Shown here: positions 25,473 through 33,869 of the stretch, piece after piece
How the letters are laid out: each line of letters opens with the position of its first letter
Numbering within the stretch: position 1 is the stretch's first letter
NCBI RefSeq assembly: GCF_016031615.1
Contig: NZ_JACYXC010000001.1
Span: 2,728,001-2,792,000 of the forward strand
Length of the DNA stretch: 64,000 nt
Direction of reading: 5' to 3'
Source of the DNA: Streptomyces pactum
GTDB taxonomy: Bacteria > Actinomycetota > Actinomycetes > Streptomycetales > Streptomycetaceae
The notes under the pieces: generated by a model
Databases searched by the model: none
What the model saw: only the letters and a program-made list of their open reading frames with translations
Told to the model about the DNA's origin: nothing
Made by a program: the position numbers and the translations under genes

Positions 25473-27311
25473 CTGACTGTCCACCACCTGAACGAACTTC
25501 TGTTGCTCTGCTCGCTGGTGCTGCTGATCGCCGTGGCGGCGGTACGCGTCTCCACCCGCAGCGGGCTCCCGACCCTGCTCATCTACCTCGGCATCGGCGT
25601 GGCCATGGGCCAGGACGGCCTCGGCATCTCCTTCGACGACGCGGAGATGACCCAGGTCATCGGCTACGCCGCGCTCGTGGTGATCCTGGCCGAGGGTGGC
25701 CTGGGAACCAAATGGCGGGACATCAAGCCGGCCCTGCCGATAGCCGGAATGCTCGCCACCGTCGGCATCGCGGTGAGCGTGGGGGTCACCGCGGCGGCGG
25801 CCCACTACCTGGTGGGACTCGACTGGAAACAGTCGCTGATCGTCGGCGCGGTGGTGTCCTCCACGGACGCCGCGGCGGTCTTCTCGGTGCTCCGCAAAGT
25901 CCCGCTGCCCAAACGCCTGACGGGCGCCCTGGAGGCCGAATCGGGGTTCAACGACGCCCCGGTGGTGATTCTGGTGGTGGCGTTCTCCACGCACGGGCCG
26001 GTCGACCACTGGTACGTACTGATCGGCGAGATCGCCCTGGAGCTGACGATCGGAGCGGCGATCGGCCTCGCGGTGGGCTGGCTGGGCGCGTACGGGCTGC
26101 GCCATGTGGCACTGCCCGCCTCCGGCCTCTACCCGATCGCGGTGATGGCCATCGCCGTGGTCGCGTACGCCTCCGGAGCGCTGGCGCACGGCTCGGGCTT
26201 CCTCGCCGTGTACCTCGCCTCGCTGATCATGGGGAACTCCCGTCTGCCGCACTGGCCGGCCACCCGCGGGTTCGCCGAGGGGCTGGGCTGGATAGCCCAG
26301 ATCGGCATGTTCGTCCTGCTCGGGCTGCTGGTCACCCCGCACGAGCTGGGCGACGACATCGTCCCCGCGGTGGTGGTCGGGCTGGCGCTGACCATGGTGG
26401 CGCGGCCGTTGTCGGTGGTGGTGAGCGTGCTGCCGTTCCGGATGCCGTGGCAGGAACAGGTCCTGCTGTCGTGGGCCGGGCTGCGCGGCGCGGTGCCCAT
26501 CGTGCTCGCCACCATCCCCATGGTGAGCGACGTCCCCGACAGCCGGCGCATCTTCAACGTGGTCTTCGTGCTGGTGATCGTCTACACCGTGATCCAGGGG
26601 CCGACCCTGCCGTGGGTGGCCCGGCGGCTCCGGCTGGGCGACTCCGAGGCCACGTCCGACCTGGGCATCGAGTCCGCGCCGCTGGAGCGGCTGCGGGGGC
26701 ACCTGCTCTCGGTGTCGATCCCCGCGGAGTCCCGGATGCACGGCGTCGAGGTGAGTGAACTGCGGCTGCCCGCCGGCGCCGCAGTCACCCTGGTGGTCCG
26801 CGAGGGCAACAGCTTCGTGCCGCTGCCCTCCACGGTCCTGCGGCGCGGTGACGAACTGCTGGTCGTCACCACGGACCCGGTGCGGGACGCGGCGGAGTCC
26901 CGGCTCCGGGCCGTCGCCCAGGGCGGCAAACTCGCCGGCTGGCTCGGCGCCGCCGGCCCGTTCACCGGTACCGGCGAACGCGGCCGGTCCGGTGGCACCG
27001 AACACGGCCGGTCGGGCGAGAGCGAACGCGGCCGGATCGGCGGGGGCGGACACGGCCGGCCCGGCGAGGGCGGACACGGCCGGTCCGGCAAGGGCCGTGG
27101 CGCCGGTGGCGAAGGCCGGGGTCCTTCCGGTGGCACCGCAGACGGCCCCACCGGCAACAACAACCCGAGCGACAGCGGGAGCTCCCGGGCCGACGGCGCG
27201 ACGGACGCGGACCGGACCGGTGGCGCGGCTGCTGACGGAGACCGGACCGGCGGTGGCAGCGGCGGCGGGAGCGGCAGTTCCCGGCACGGCCGTCCCGGAC
27301 GCGCCGGATAG
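25473..27311 (+). CDS. Potassium/proton antiporter, CPA family with RCK C-terminal domain
   Basis: About 612 residues. The Na+/H+-exchanger-like domain has around 12 helices (residues 1-400), including GVAMGQDGLGI, LAEGGLGT, SSTDAAAVFSVLR with the family acidic site, and LSWAGLRGAVPIVLA. A TrkA-C/RCK_C ligand domain follows (about 410-490, LRLPAGAAVTLVVREG). The last 120 residues are Gly/Arg-rich with repeated HGRSGE/GRPGEG units. Start: no ATG or GTG exists between the in-frame stop at 25446 and TTG 25503. CTG at 25473 gives LTVHHLNELLLLCSL with GAGAAAGG upstream, so a CTG start is proposed. It probably exports K+ or Na+. Confidence 0.87.
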   Translation: MTVHHLNELLLLCSLVLLIAVAAVRVSTRSGLPTLLIYLGIGVAMGQDGLGISFDDAEMTQVIGYAALVVILAEGGLGTKWRDIKPALPIAGMLATVGIAVSVGVTAAAAHYLVGLDWKQSLIVGAVVSSTDAAAVFSVLRKVPLPKRLTGALEAESGFNDAPVVILVVAFSTHGPVDHWYVLIGEIALELTIGAAIGLAVGWLGAYGLRHVALPASGLYPIAVMAIAVVAYASGALAHGSGFLAVYLASLIMGNSRLPHWPATRGFAEGLGWIAQIGMFVLLGLLVTPHELGDDIVPAVVVGLALTMVARPLSVVVSVLPFRMPWQEQVLLSWAGLRGAVPIVLATIPMVSDVPDSRRIFNVVFVLVIVYTVIQGPTLPWVARRLRLGDSEATSDLGIESAPLERLRGHLLSVSIPAESRMHGVEVSELRLPAGAAVTLVVREGNSFVPLPSTVLRRGDELLVVTTDPVRDAAESRLRAVAQGGKLAGWLGAAGPFTGTGERGRSGGTEHGRSGESERGRIGGGGHGRPGEGGHGRSGKGRGAGGEGRGPSGGTADGPTGNNNPSDSGSSRADGATDADRTGGAAADGDRTGGGSGGGSGSSRHGRPGRAG

Positions 27312-28446
27312 CCGGGGCCGAGGCCGGGACCGGGACCGGGACCGAAACGGGGACTGGGGCCGGGGCCGGGGCCGGGCGCCCGGGCGCTACGGCCGGCACC
27401 GGGTGGCCGGGTGGGCCGTACGGCCCCGCGCCGGGTGCTCGGGTCGCACGGCCCCGGGCCGGGTGCTCGGCCCGGAGTCCGGGTGGCCAGCCCCCGGGCG
27501 TGGTTGGCCGCAGCGGAGTGTCCGGCTCGGGCGTGGTCGGCCCGCGGCCGGGCCCCGGGCCGGTGCTTGACCCGAGGCCGGGGGCCGGGTGCTTGACCCG
27601 GTGGGGCCACGCTCCCGGGCCGAGCACCCCGGCCCCCGGCTCGGGACCCGGTGGCTCCGGCCCCCCGCAGACGTGGGCCGACGCAGGTCCCGGGCCGGGC
27701 ACACACCGCCCGGCCCGGGAACCGCTTCCGTCCGCCGGCACGTCGAGACGGTCCCCGCGCGGTGCATATCGGCCGGTCGCCGCCCGATGCGCCGGTCGGT
27801 GACCACGGTCACCTCGGTGACGACACGGCCGCGTACCGGCCGGGCCGGTACGCAGGACACGTACGGCCGAGCGGCGGTACGGGACCGTACGACCACGGCG
27901 GCGGTACGGGCCGGGCCCGGCGACCCGTGAACGCGCCCGCTCGCGGGTCGGAGCACCACTGGAACCGGTGGCAACACCACGATCGGACCCCTACGGGCGG
28001 AGCGACGACCGAGTCGGCCGCCCGGCCCGTACGACCGTGCCACCGCACCGCACCACACCCGGACCCCCGTAGCGCCGCCCCCGCAACGCCGCGTACGACG
28101 CCCCCACCGCGCCCACTCAGGCGATGCCGGCCGGTGCGCCCCCGCCCCGACCGCCGCCGGAGCCTCCCGAAGCCACTCCACCGCACCGGGCCCGAGTCGC
28201 GTGGGGTCGGCCGGGCGAGAGATCACCCCGGCCGTCTCACGGCTTCGGCCACCAGGTAACATATCCGGGCAATAACCAACCCAACTCTGTCTGACGCAGA
28301 GCTGGCGCGACCGCACGGCGGCCGCGGTCCCCGCCCAGGGCGACCGGTCCGGCATCTACCACGGTCCCGCGCGAGAGGACGGCTCTCGGCGCGCTCCGGC
28401 GGTGATCCCTGGCGAGTGCGCTACCAGACGGCGGAAAGGCCCGGCC
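27312..28446. other. Long G+C-rich spacer with short repeats
   Basis: 1.1 kb with no supported gene. The first part has runs of GGGACC/GGGGCC and repeated CGGGTGCTCGG and GGTGCTTGACCCG units. The last 200 bp hold a less G+C-rich patch (28255-28300) and a small hairpin CTCTG-N7-CAGAG near 28286, and probably carry the promoter of the MFS gene. Confidence 0.45.
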
Positions 28447-29841
28447 GTGGCAGCCACGGTCACTCAGCACAACAGCGGTAACGGTCCAGGTCACGGAGAC
28501 GGCGCGGACGAGTCCGGCGCCCCGTCGGCACGCCCCGGCGGCCCCCCGGGGAAGCCCTCCCGGGACACCGCGGAGGAGCGGCGCCCCGGCTACGGGCAGT
28601 TGCTGCGCACCCATGGGGCATGGCGCTTCGTCGCCACCGGATTCCTGGCCCGGCAGCCGTTCGCCATGCTCACCATCGGCATCGTGCTGCTCGTCGAGCA
28701 CTCCACCGGTTCCTTCGGTACGGCGGGTGCCGTCTCCGCGACCGCCGGTGTGTCCATGGCGCTGTGCGCGCCGCAGACCGGCAAGCTCGCCGACCGGTTC
28801 GGGCAGGCCGCGGTCCTGGTGCCCGGCGTATTGGTGCATGCCACGGCCGTCAGCCTGCTGACCACTCTGGCGCTGCTGCACGCTCCGCTGTGGGCGTTGT
28901 GCCTGGCTGCGGTGCCGGCCGGTGCCTCGGTGCCGCAGATCGGCCCCATGGTGCGCGCCCGCTGGGCCGCCCGGCTGGAGGGGTCGCCGCTGATGACGAC
29001 CGCGACGGCGTTCGAGTCGGTGACCGACGAGTTCACCTTCGTGGTCGGCCCGGTGCTGGCGACCGCGCTGTGCACCGGGGTGCATCCGGCCGCGGGTCTG
29101 ATCGCCGAGGCGACGCTGACCGTGATCGGCGGGTTGCTGTTCGCCGCCCAGCGGGCCACGCAACCCCGCCCCGGCCGTCACGGCCTGGACGCCCACGGTG
29201 CCGCACCGGGCCGTCGCGACCGTTCCGCGCTGGCCGTCCCGGGTGTACGGGTGCTGGTGGCCGCGTTCCTCGGCATCGGAGCCGTCTTCGGCGGCATGCA
29301 GGTCTCCCTGACGGCGTTCACCGAGGAAATCGGGCAGCCGGGGATCAACGGTCTCCTCTACGGGATCTTCGCCACCGGCAACATGCTGGCGGGTATCGCC
29401 AGTGGCGCGATCATGTGGCGTCGCAGCCCCCAGCAGCGCCTGCTCATCGCCTATCCGCTGCTGACCCTGGCCACCGCTCCGTTGTGGGCGGCCCACTCCG
29501 CGCTCCTGCTGGGCGCACTGGGACTCCTGGTGGGGCTGTGCCTCGCTCCAGCCCTGATCACCGGGTACACCCTCGTGGAGTCCCTGGTGCCGGCGACCGC
29601 CCGGACGGAGGCGTTCACCTGGCTGACCGGCGCGGTGGCACTGGGGCAGGCAGCGGCGGCGACCGCCGCGGGCCGCCTGGCGGACGACCACGGCGCGGAG
29701 GCGGGCTTCCTGGTCCCGCTGGCCGGTACGGGACTGGCCCTGGTGACGCTGCTGGCGCTCCGCCGGAGGCTCACCCCGGCCTCCTCCGGTCGGGTGGCCG
29801 CACGTGGAGTCGGTCACCGTGTGACCGCCCCGGTGGACTGA
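28447..29841 (+). CDS. MFS transporter
   Basis: 464 residues. After 55 Gly/Pro-rich residues, about 12 membrane helices follow in two halves. The loop 2-3 motif is present as GKLADRFGQAAVL. GPMVRARWAARL and FESVTDEFTFVVGP are shared with a streptomycete MFS subgroup of unknown substrate. GTG 28447 is chosen because AAAGG lies 8 nt upstream. The gene is followed by the FmdB-type gene 66 bp on, but that has its own promoter-like signals. A role in small-molecule efflux is inferred only from the family. Confidence 0.85.
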   Translation: MAATVTQHNSGNGPGHGDGADESGAPSARPGGPPGKPSRDTAEERRPGYGQLLRTHGAWRFVATGFLARQPFAMLTIGIVLLVEHSTGSFGTAGAVSATAGVSMALCAPQTGKLADRFGQAAVLVPGVLVHATAVSLLTTLALLHAPLWALCLAAVPAGASVPQIGPMVRARWAARLEGSPLMTTATAFESVTDEFTFVVGPVLATALCTGVHPAAGLIAEATLTVIGGLLFAAQRATQPRPGRHGLDAHGAAPGRRDRSALAVPGVRVLVAAFLGIGAVFGGMQVSLTAFTEEIGQPGINGLLYGIFATGNMLAGIASGAIMWRRSPQQRLLIAYPLLTLATAPLWAAHSALLLGALGLLVGLCLAPALITGYTLVESLVPATARTEAFTWLTGAVALGQAAAATAAGRLADDHGAEAGFLVPLAGTGLALVTLLALRRRLTPASSGRVAARGVGHRVTAPVD

Positions 29842-29862
29842 CAGGCCGGAATACTGCACTAT
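29834..29862 (+). promoter_or_regulatory. Candidate promoter of the FmdB-type gene
   Basis: TGGACT (29834-29839) and CACTAT (29857-29862) with a 17-bp spacer place the transcription start on the CIRCE-like dyad. The hexamers match the consensus only partly. Confidence 0.35.
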
Positions 29863-29871
29863 GGAGCGTCG

Positions 29872-29898
29872 TTAGCACTCATCGAGTGAGAGTGCCAG
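29872..29898 (+). promoter_or_regulatory. CIRCE-like element (HrcA operator)
   Basis: TTAGCACTC, a 9-nt spacer and GAGTGCCAG match the CIRCE consensus TTAGCACTC-N9-GAGTGCTAA at 16 of 18 arm positions. It lies 9 bp before the FmdB-type start codon and overlaps its Shine-Dalgarno. HrcA binds such elements and represses chaperonin genes until heat or protein damage. Confidence 0.7.
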
Positions 29899-29907
29899 GA
29901 GGAGCAA

Positions 29908-30240
29908 GTGCCGACCTATCAGTACCAGTGCACCGCATGTGGCGAGGGCCTTGAGGCGGTGCAGAAGTTCACCGACGAGGCGCTGACCGAGTGCCCCAGC
30001 TGCAAGGGACGCCTGAAGAAGGTGTTCTCGGCGGTCGGCATCGTTTTCAAGGGGTCCGGTTTCTACCGGAACGACAGTCGCGGCTCCTCGTCCAGCAGCA
30101 GCCCGGCCAAGTCCTCGACGACCAAGAGCGACAGCGGTTCGTCGTCTTCTTCCTCCTCGTCGTCGTCATCCTCGACGTCGTCCTCGTCCTCCTCCTCGTC
30201 CTCGTCGAGTTCGTCCGGCAGCGCTTCGTCCGCCGCCTGA
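29908..30240 (+). CDS. FmdB-family zinc-ribbon protein
   Basis: 110 residues. The N-terminal 50 form a zinc ribbon with CTAC and CPSC pairs (MPTYQYQCTACGEGLEAV start), followed by SGFYRNDSRG. The rest is a serine tail of more than 40 Ser with a few Thr and Lys, probably disordered. FmdB-like ribbons are annotated as putative regulators, but their function is unproven. GTG 29908 follows AGGAGG. The CIRCE-like element suggests heat or proteotoxic control. Confidence 0.88.
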   Translation: MPTYQYQCTACGEGLEAVQKFTDEALTECPSCKGRLKKVFSAVGIVFKGSGFYRNDSRGSSSSSSPAKSSTTKSDSGSSSSSSSSSSSSTSSSSSSSSSSSSSGSASSAA

Positions 30241-30254
30241 CCTCCGGCTTCTCC

Positions 30255-30288
30255 GGCCCCCGTCTCGCCTCTGCCGGGCACGGGGGCC
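30255..30288 (+). terminator. Terminator after the FmdB-type gene
   Basis: GGCCCCCGT and ACGGGGGCC form a perfect 9-bp stem with a 16-nt loop starting 14 bp past the stop codon. Confidence 0.6.
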
Positions 30289-30952
30289 GAGCCGTACCCA
30301 CGCTCATCAAGCCCTGGACCCGGCCGCACGTCCCGGCCCGCCCGACCTCGGCCCCCTGACCCGGCCGGCCGTCCCTGCCCGGATCGAACGACCGGCCGCA
30401 GAGCCGGTCGGCCGACGCCGCTTCCGTCTCGCCGCAGACGTGGGACTGCGGGCAGGACGCGGCGGGCGCAGGTCCCCCGACTCCCCAGCGCCGGCCCGGA
30501 CGGTCGGTCCGGGCGAGCAGGAGGCAGGCGGCCCGGCGCCAACCCCAGGCCTTCGGTCCGGGCACAGGGGCGCCCTCACCCCGGGCCGGGGAGCGGCACC
30601 CACCCCGGGGCACAGCGGCCCCCTCCCGATGGGAGCCGCGGCCATCCCTCCCCCAGCGTGGAGGGGGCCGCCCATCTCGTCCCCAGCGGGCGGGGGCCGC
30701 GGCCATCCCGCCCCCACCCGGGCGAGGACCGCGGCCATCCCGCCCTCACCGGGGCGGGGACCGGGACCTTCCGGCTCCGGGTCGCGTCCGGGGCTTGCCG
30801 TGGGAGGCCGGCCGGGGCCGGCCACAGTGGCACGCGCCACCCGCGGGGTACGGAGGCCCACCGGTGGGGCGTTTCCACCATGCCGAGGCTGCGACCGAGC
30901 GAGCCACGTGCCTTCTTCGTCTCATCCACCACGGCGGCGCGGACGCGGCCGC
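30289..30952. other. Spacer without recognisable gene
   Basis: 660 bp of G+C-rich sequence rich in CCGGGG/CCCGGG words, between the FmdB-type terminator and the MTA phosphorylase promoter. Open frames on both strands are Pro/Ala/Arg/Gly-rich and unsupported. Confidence 0.45.
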
Positions 30953-30958
30953 TAGGGT
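30953..30958 (+). promoter_or_regulatory. -10 box of MTA phosphorylase gene, leaderless
   Basis: TAGGGT ends 7 nt before the ATG at 30966, and no Shine-Dalgarno is present. This is the usual leaderless layout. Confidence 0.45.
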
Positions 30959-30965
30959 GACAGCC

Positions 30966-31814
30966 ATGGCTGAGACGAGCAACGCACAAGCGGACATAGG
31001 TGTCATCGGCGGTTCCGGTTTCTACTCGTTCCTTGACGATGTGACCGAGATCACGGTGAAGACTCCGTACGGTTCGCCGAGCGACTCGATCTTCGTCGGC
31101 GAGGTGGCCGACCGCCGGGTCGCCTTCCTGCCCCGGCACGGCCGCAGGCACCACCTGCCGCCGCACCGGATCAACTACCGGGCGAACCTGTGGGCCCTGC
31201 GCTCCCTGGGCGTGCGGCAGGTACTCGGACCGTGTGCGGTGGGTGGCCTCCGACCGGAGTACGGCCCCGGCACCCTGCTCGTCCCGGACCAGCTGGTGGA
31301 CCGGACCAAGTCGCGCGTACAGACCTTTTTCGACGGCGAGCCCCTGCCGGACGGTCGGGTGCCCAACGTGGTGCACCTCACCTTTGCCGACCCCTACTGC
31401 CCGGCCGGGCGGAAGGCGGCGTTGGCCGCTGCGCGCGGACGCGACTGGGAGCCGGTTGACGGCGGCACCATGGTGGTCATCGAGGGCCCTCGATTTTCCA
31501 CGCGTGCCGAGTCGAGGTGGCATGCGGAACAGGGCTGGGCGGTTGTCGGTATGACGGGGCACCCGGAGGCGGTGCTCGCCCGGGAACTTGAACTCTGCTA
31601 CACCTCCATCGCTCTGGTTACGGATCTCGACGCGGGCACCGAGGCGGGGGAAGCCGTCTCCCACGGAGAGGTCATGCGGGTCTTCGGGGAGAACATCGGA
31701 CGACTGCGCGAGGTGCTCTTCGACACCATCCGGGAGTTGCCGGACGGCCGGGGGCGGGACTGCCTGTGCACCATGGCCCACGACGGCTGGAATCTCGGTA
31801 TCGATCTGCCGTGA
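30966..31814 (+). CDS. S-methyl-5'-thioadenosine phosphorylase
   Basis: 282 residues. It phosphorolyses MTA from polyamine metabolism to adenine and methylthioribose-1-phosphate. Motifs: IGVIGGSGFYS near the N-terminus, PRHGRRHHLPPHRINYRANLWAL (phosphate site, split as PRHGRRHHLPPH and RINYRANLWAL), VVIEGPRFSTRAES, and GMTGHPEAVLARELELCY with ALVTDLDAG. ATG 30966 matches the family start. A hairpin follows at 31823. Confidence 0.93.
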   Translation: MAETSNAQADIGVIGGSGFYSFLDDVTEITVKTPYGSPSDSIFVGEVADRRVAFLPRHGRRHHLPPHRINYRANLWALRSLGVRQVLGPCAVGGLRPEYGPGTLLVPDQLVDRTKSRVQTFFDGEPLPDGRVPNVVHLTFADPYCPAGRKAALAAARGRDWEPVDGGTMVVIEGPRFSTRAESRWHAEQGWAVVGMTGHPEAVLARELELCYTSIALVTDLDAGTEAGEAVSHGEVMRVFGENIGRLREVLFDTIRELPDGRGRDCLCTMAHDGWNLGIDLP

Positions 31815-31822
31815 TGCCGGGC

Positions 31823-31852
31823 CGGCCCGTCCGCCCCCGACAGGACGGGCCG
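31823..31852 (+). terminator. Terminator after MTA phosphorylase
   Basis: CGGCCCGTCC and GGACGGGCCG form a perfect 10-bp stem with a 10-nt loop, starting 9 bp after the stop codon. The following 350 bp to the next gene show no gene. Confidence 0.65.
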
Positions 31853-32200
31853 AGCCCCGCTCTCGGCCGGACCGATAGAGGCGCCAGGACACCGACCGGG
31901 TTCGGACCGGTGCCGTACGGGAGACTCTTTGCCCGGTCCGGTCCGGCCCGCGACCGGGACCGCCCTCCTGTCCTACGACCGGGATTCTCACGGGTGGCTG
32001 AGGTGTCCCGGGGCGTCTGATCACAGGCTGCCCGACGCCGGGCCCTGCCACCACCACGTGGGGCCGTGACCACTCGGCCGAGTGGCGCGGTTTTCCACAA
32101 CTGGCAGGTAGCACACAGCCTGCAGCGGGGTCGCCGAGAAACAGGCATCGTCGAAGGGTCCGATCAACCGGGCCCCGGCCCTGACGAATCGCGGTGCAGC

Positions 32201-32950
32201 ATGACCATCACGCCTGTTCTCCCCCTCGCCTCCGCCCCGTTCGCCGCGTCGCGAGCGATCCCCTCGAACCCTCGCCCCGCGTCTCCTTCCGCGCCTCCGT
32301 TCCGGCCCGGCCCGGTCGGCGCCGAGGCCGGCGGGCCGGGTCGTGAACCGGTGCCCGCCGCAGATCACGCCCCATGGTCACGGCGGCCGGGCCTCGGCCC
32401 CCCGGCGCCGCCCCGGCCGGCGCCACCGGCCTGTGACGTACCGCAGTTCGATCCGGTGCGGGTGCGGCGGTGGTGGGGGCGCCGGTGGCGATGGCCGTGC
32501 CGGGGTTGGCTGCGGCTGGCGGTGGCCGGGCTCGTGGTGACCGCGGCCACGGCGATCGCCACGGTGCCCGGTGCCGGCGAGGTGCCTGCGACCGACTCGG
32601 CGCGGGTCCCGGGCGGGGCACCACCGTCCGGGGCAGCGGTCGCGGATCCGGACCGTCCCGCCGAACGGACGGTGTCCGCTCCGGTGCGCATCGCGGATGC
32701 GGCCACGGTGCGGCTGCTGCGCCCCGGGGACAGGGTGGACGTCCTGGCGGCGCCGACCGACGGTTCTCCTGGGCCGGTGAGGACGCGGGTCGTGGCCCGG
32801 GGTGTACGGGTGGCCAGGGTTCCCGCCGCCGGACCGGCCGCCGGTTCCGGCGAGGAGGGTGCGCTCATCGTGCTCGCTGTGGGCCGCTCGACCGCCACCG
32901 AGCTGGTGGGGGCGTCGGTCACCTCACGCCTGGCGGTGACGCTGTGCTGA
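32201..32950 (+). CDS. CpaB/RcpC-like pilus-assembly-type protein
   Basis: 249 residues. A Pro/Ala-rich region (1-85) with basic WWGRRWRWPCRGW precedes one membrane helix (LAVAGLVVTAATAIATVPG). An extracytoplasmic domain follows with RIADAATVRLLRPGDRVDVLAAP and a conserved C-terminal LIVLAVGRSTATEL, the SAF/CpaB type that in Flp pili links the secretin. No other pilus gene is near, so a stand-alone envelope role is possible. The ATG at 32201 lacks a good ribosome site; an upstream in-frame start at 32066 cannot be excluded. Confidence 0.72.
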   Translation: MTITPVLPLASAPFAASRAIPSNPRPASPSAPPFRPGPVGAEAGGPGREPVPAADHAPWSRRPGLGPPAPPRPAPPACDVPQFDPVRVRRWWGRRWRWPCRGWLRLAVAGLVVTAATAIATVPGAGEVPATDSARVPGGAPPSGAAVADPDRPAERTVSAPVRIADAATVRLLRPGDRVDVLAAPTDGSPGPVRTRVVARGVRVARVPAAGPAAGSGEEGALIVLAVGRSTATELVGASVTSRLAVTLC

Positions 32951-33154
32951 TCTCGTGGCGCCTGGCGGTCCGCCTGAGCCGCCTTCCCGCACGCTTCTCG
33001 GCCCGGCGCCTGCACCGTTATTCGCATCACATCATCGAATCGTCACATTCACTTCCCCGGAATCGGGTGCGGTCCCGCATGCCGTCCGCCTACCCTCCCC
33101 TGAGCAGCGGAATTGGACATTCCGCACGAAGCACGGAAAGAGAGAGGCAGAAGC

Positions 33155-33670
33155 TTGCCCGAGGAGAAGAAGAGCGTCCTGGAGGGCTTCAAGGCCTTCC
33201 TGATGCGGGGCAACGTGATCGATCTGGCGGTCGCCGTCGTGATCGGCGCGGCTTTCACCGCTGTGGTGAACAGCGTGGTGAAGGGCGTGATCAACCCGCT
33301 GGTCGGTGCCTTTGGCACCAAGGACCTGGAGAAGTACCGGTCCTGCCTCAAGGGGCCGTGCCGGACGAACGACGCGGGCGACGTGGTCAGCGGCGTTCCG
33401 ATCATGTGGGGCACGGTCCTCAGCGCGGTGCTCACGTTCCTGATCACCGCGGCCGTCGTGTACTTCCTGATGGTGCTGCCCATGTCCCGCTACCTGGCCC
33501 GGAAGGCGGCGCGGGACAAGAAGGCGGAAGAGGAGCACGCCGAGACGGAGGCCGCCGAGATCGCCCTTCTCCGGGAGATCCGCGACGCCCTGGTCGCCCA
33601 GCAGGGCAACGGCCGCACCGGTCCGGGTTCCGGCGCGAGCCCCGGCTCCCCGGCCGGCTCCGGCGCCTGA
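33155..33670 (+). CDS. mscL: Large-conductance mechanosensitive channel MscL
   Basis: 171 residues. Forms a homopentameric pore that opens on osmotic downshock. VLEGFKAFLMRGNVIDLAVAVVIGAAF (here as FKAFLMRGNVIDLAVAV) gives the N-terminal amphipathic helix and TM1. TM2 is TVLSAVLTFLITAAVVYFLM, followed by the charged bundle KKAEEEHAETEAAEIALLREIRDAL. The periplasmic loop is longer than in E. coli, and the tail is Gly/Ser/Pro-rich. The start is TTG 33155, with GAGAGAGG 7 nt upstream and family alignment at LPEEKKSVLEGF. Confidence 0.94.
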   Translation: MPEEKKSVLEGFKAFLMRGNVIDLAVAVVIGAAFTAVVNSVVKGVINPLVGAFGTKDLEKYRSCLKGPCRTNDAGDVVSGVPIMWGTVLSAVLTFLITAAVVYFLMVLPMSRYLARKAARDKKAEEEHAETEAAEIALLREIRDALVAQQGNGRTGPGSGASPGSPAGSGA

Positions 33671-33686
33671 TCCGGATCCGCGACCG

Positions 33687-33869
33687 CTACAGGTGGTGGG
33701 GCGGCTTCTCGTCGAGGAAGCGCGCGAGGTCGGCGGCGCCGTCGGCGCCACCCGGGGCCCGCTCGCCCCACCCCTGGTCCGTATCGTCCGAGGACTGCTG
33801 CGCGAGAGGGTCGTCGAAGACCAAGGCGCTCGCCGGATCGCGCGGGCCGGGGGCGGGGGCGGTACTCAT
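33687..33869 (-). CDS. Small acidic protein coupled to the AMP-binding gene
   Basis: 60 residues, beginning STAPAPGPRDPASALVFDD and ending DLARFLDEKPPHHL, acidic and without membrane segments. The ATG overlaps the stop of the upstream AMP-binding-like gene (ATGA), and GGAGG lies only 1 nt before it, so translation probably depends on the upstream ribosome. The gene converges with mscL, 16 bp apart. Function unknown; codon use is typical of real genes here. Confidence 0.62.
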   Translation of the reverse strand: MSTAPAPGPRDPASALVFDDPLAQQSSDDTDQGWGERAPGGADGAADLARFLDEKPPHHL

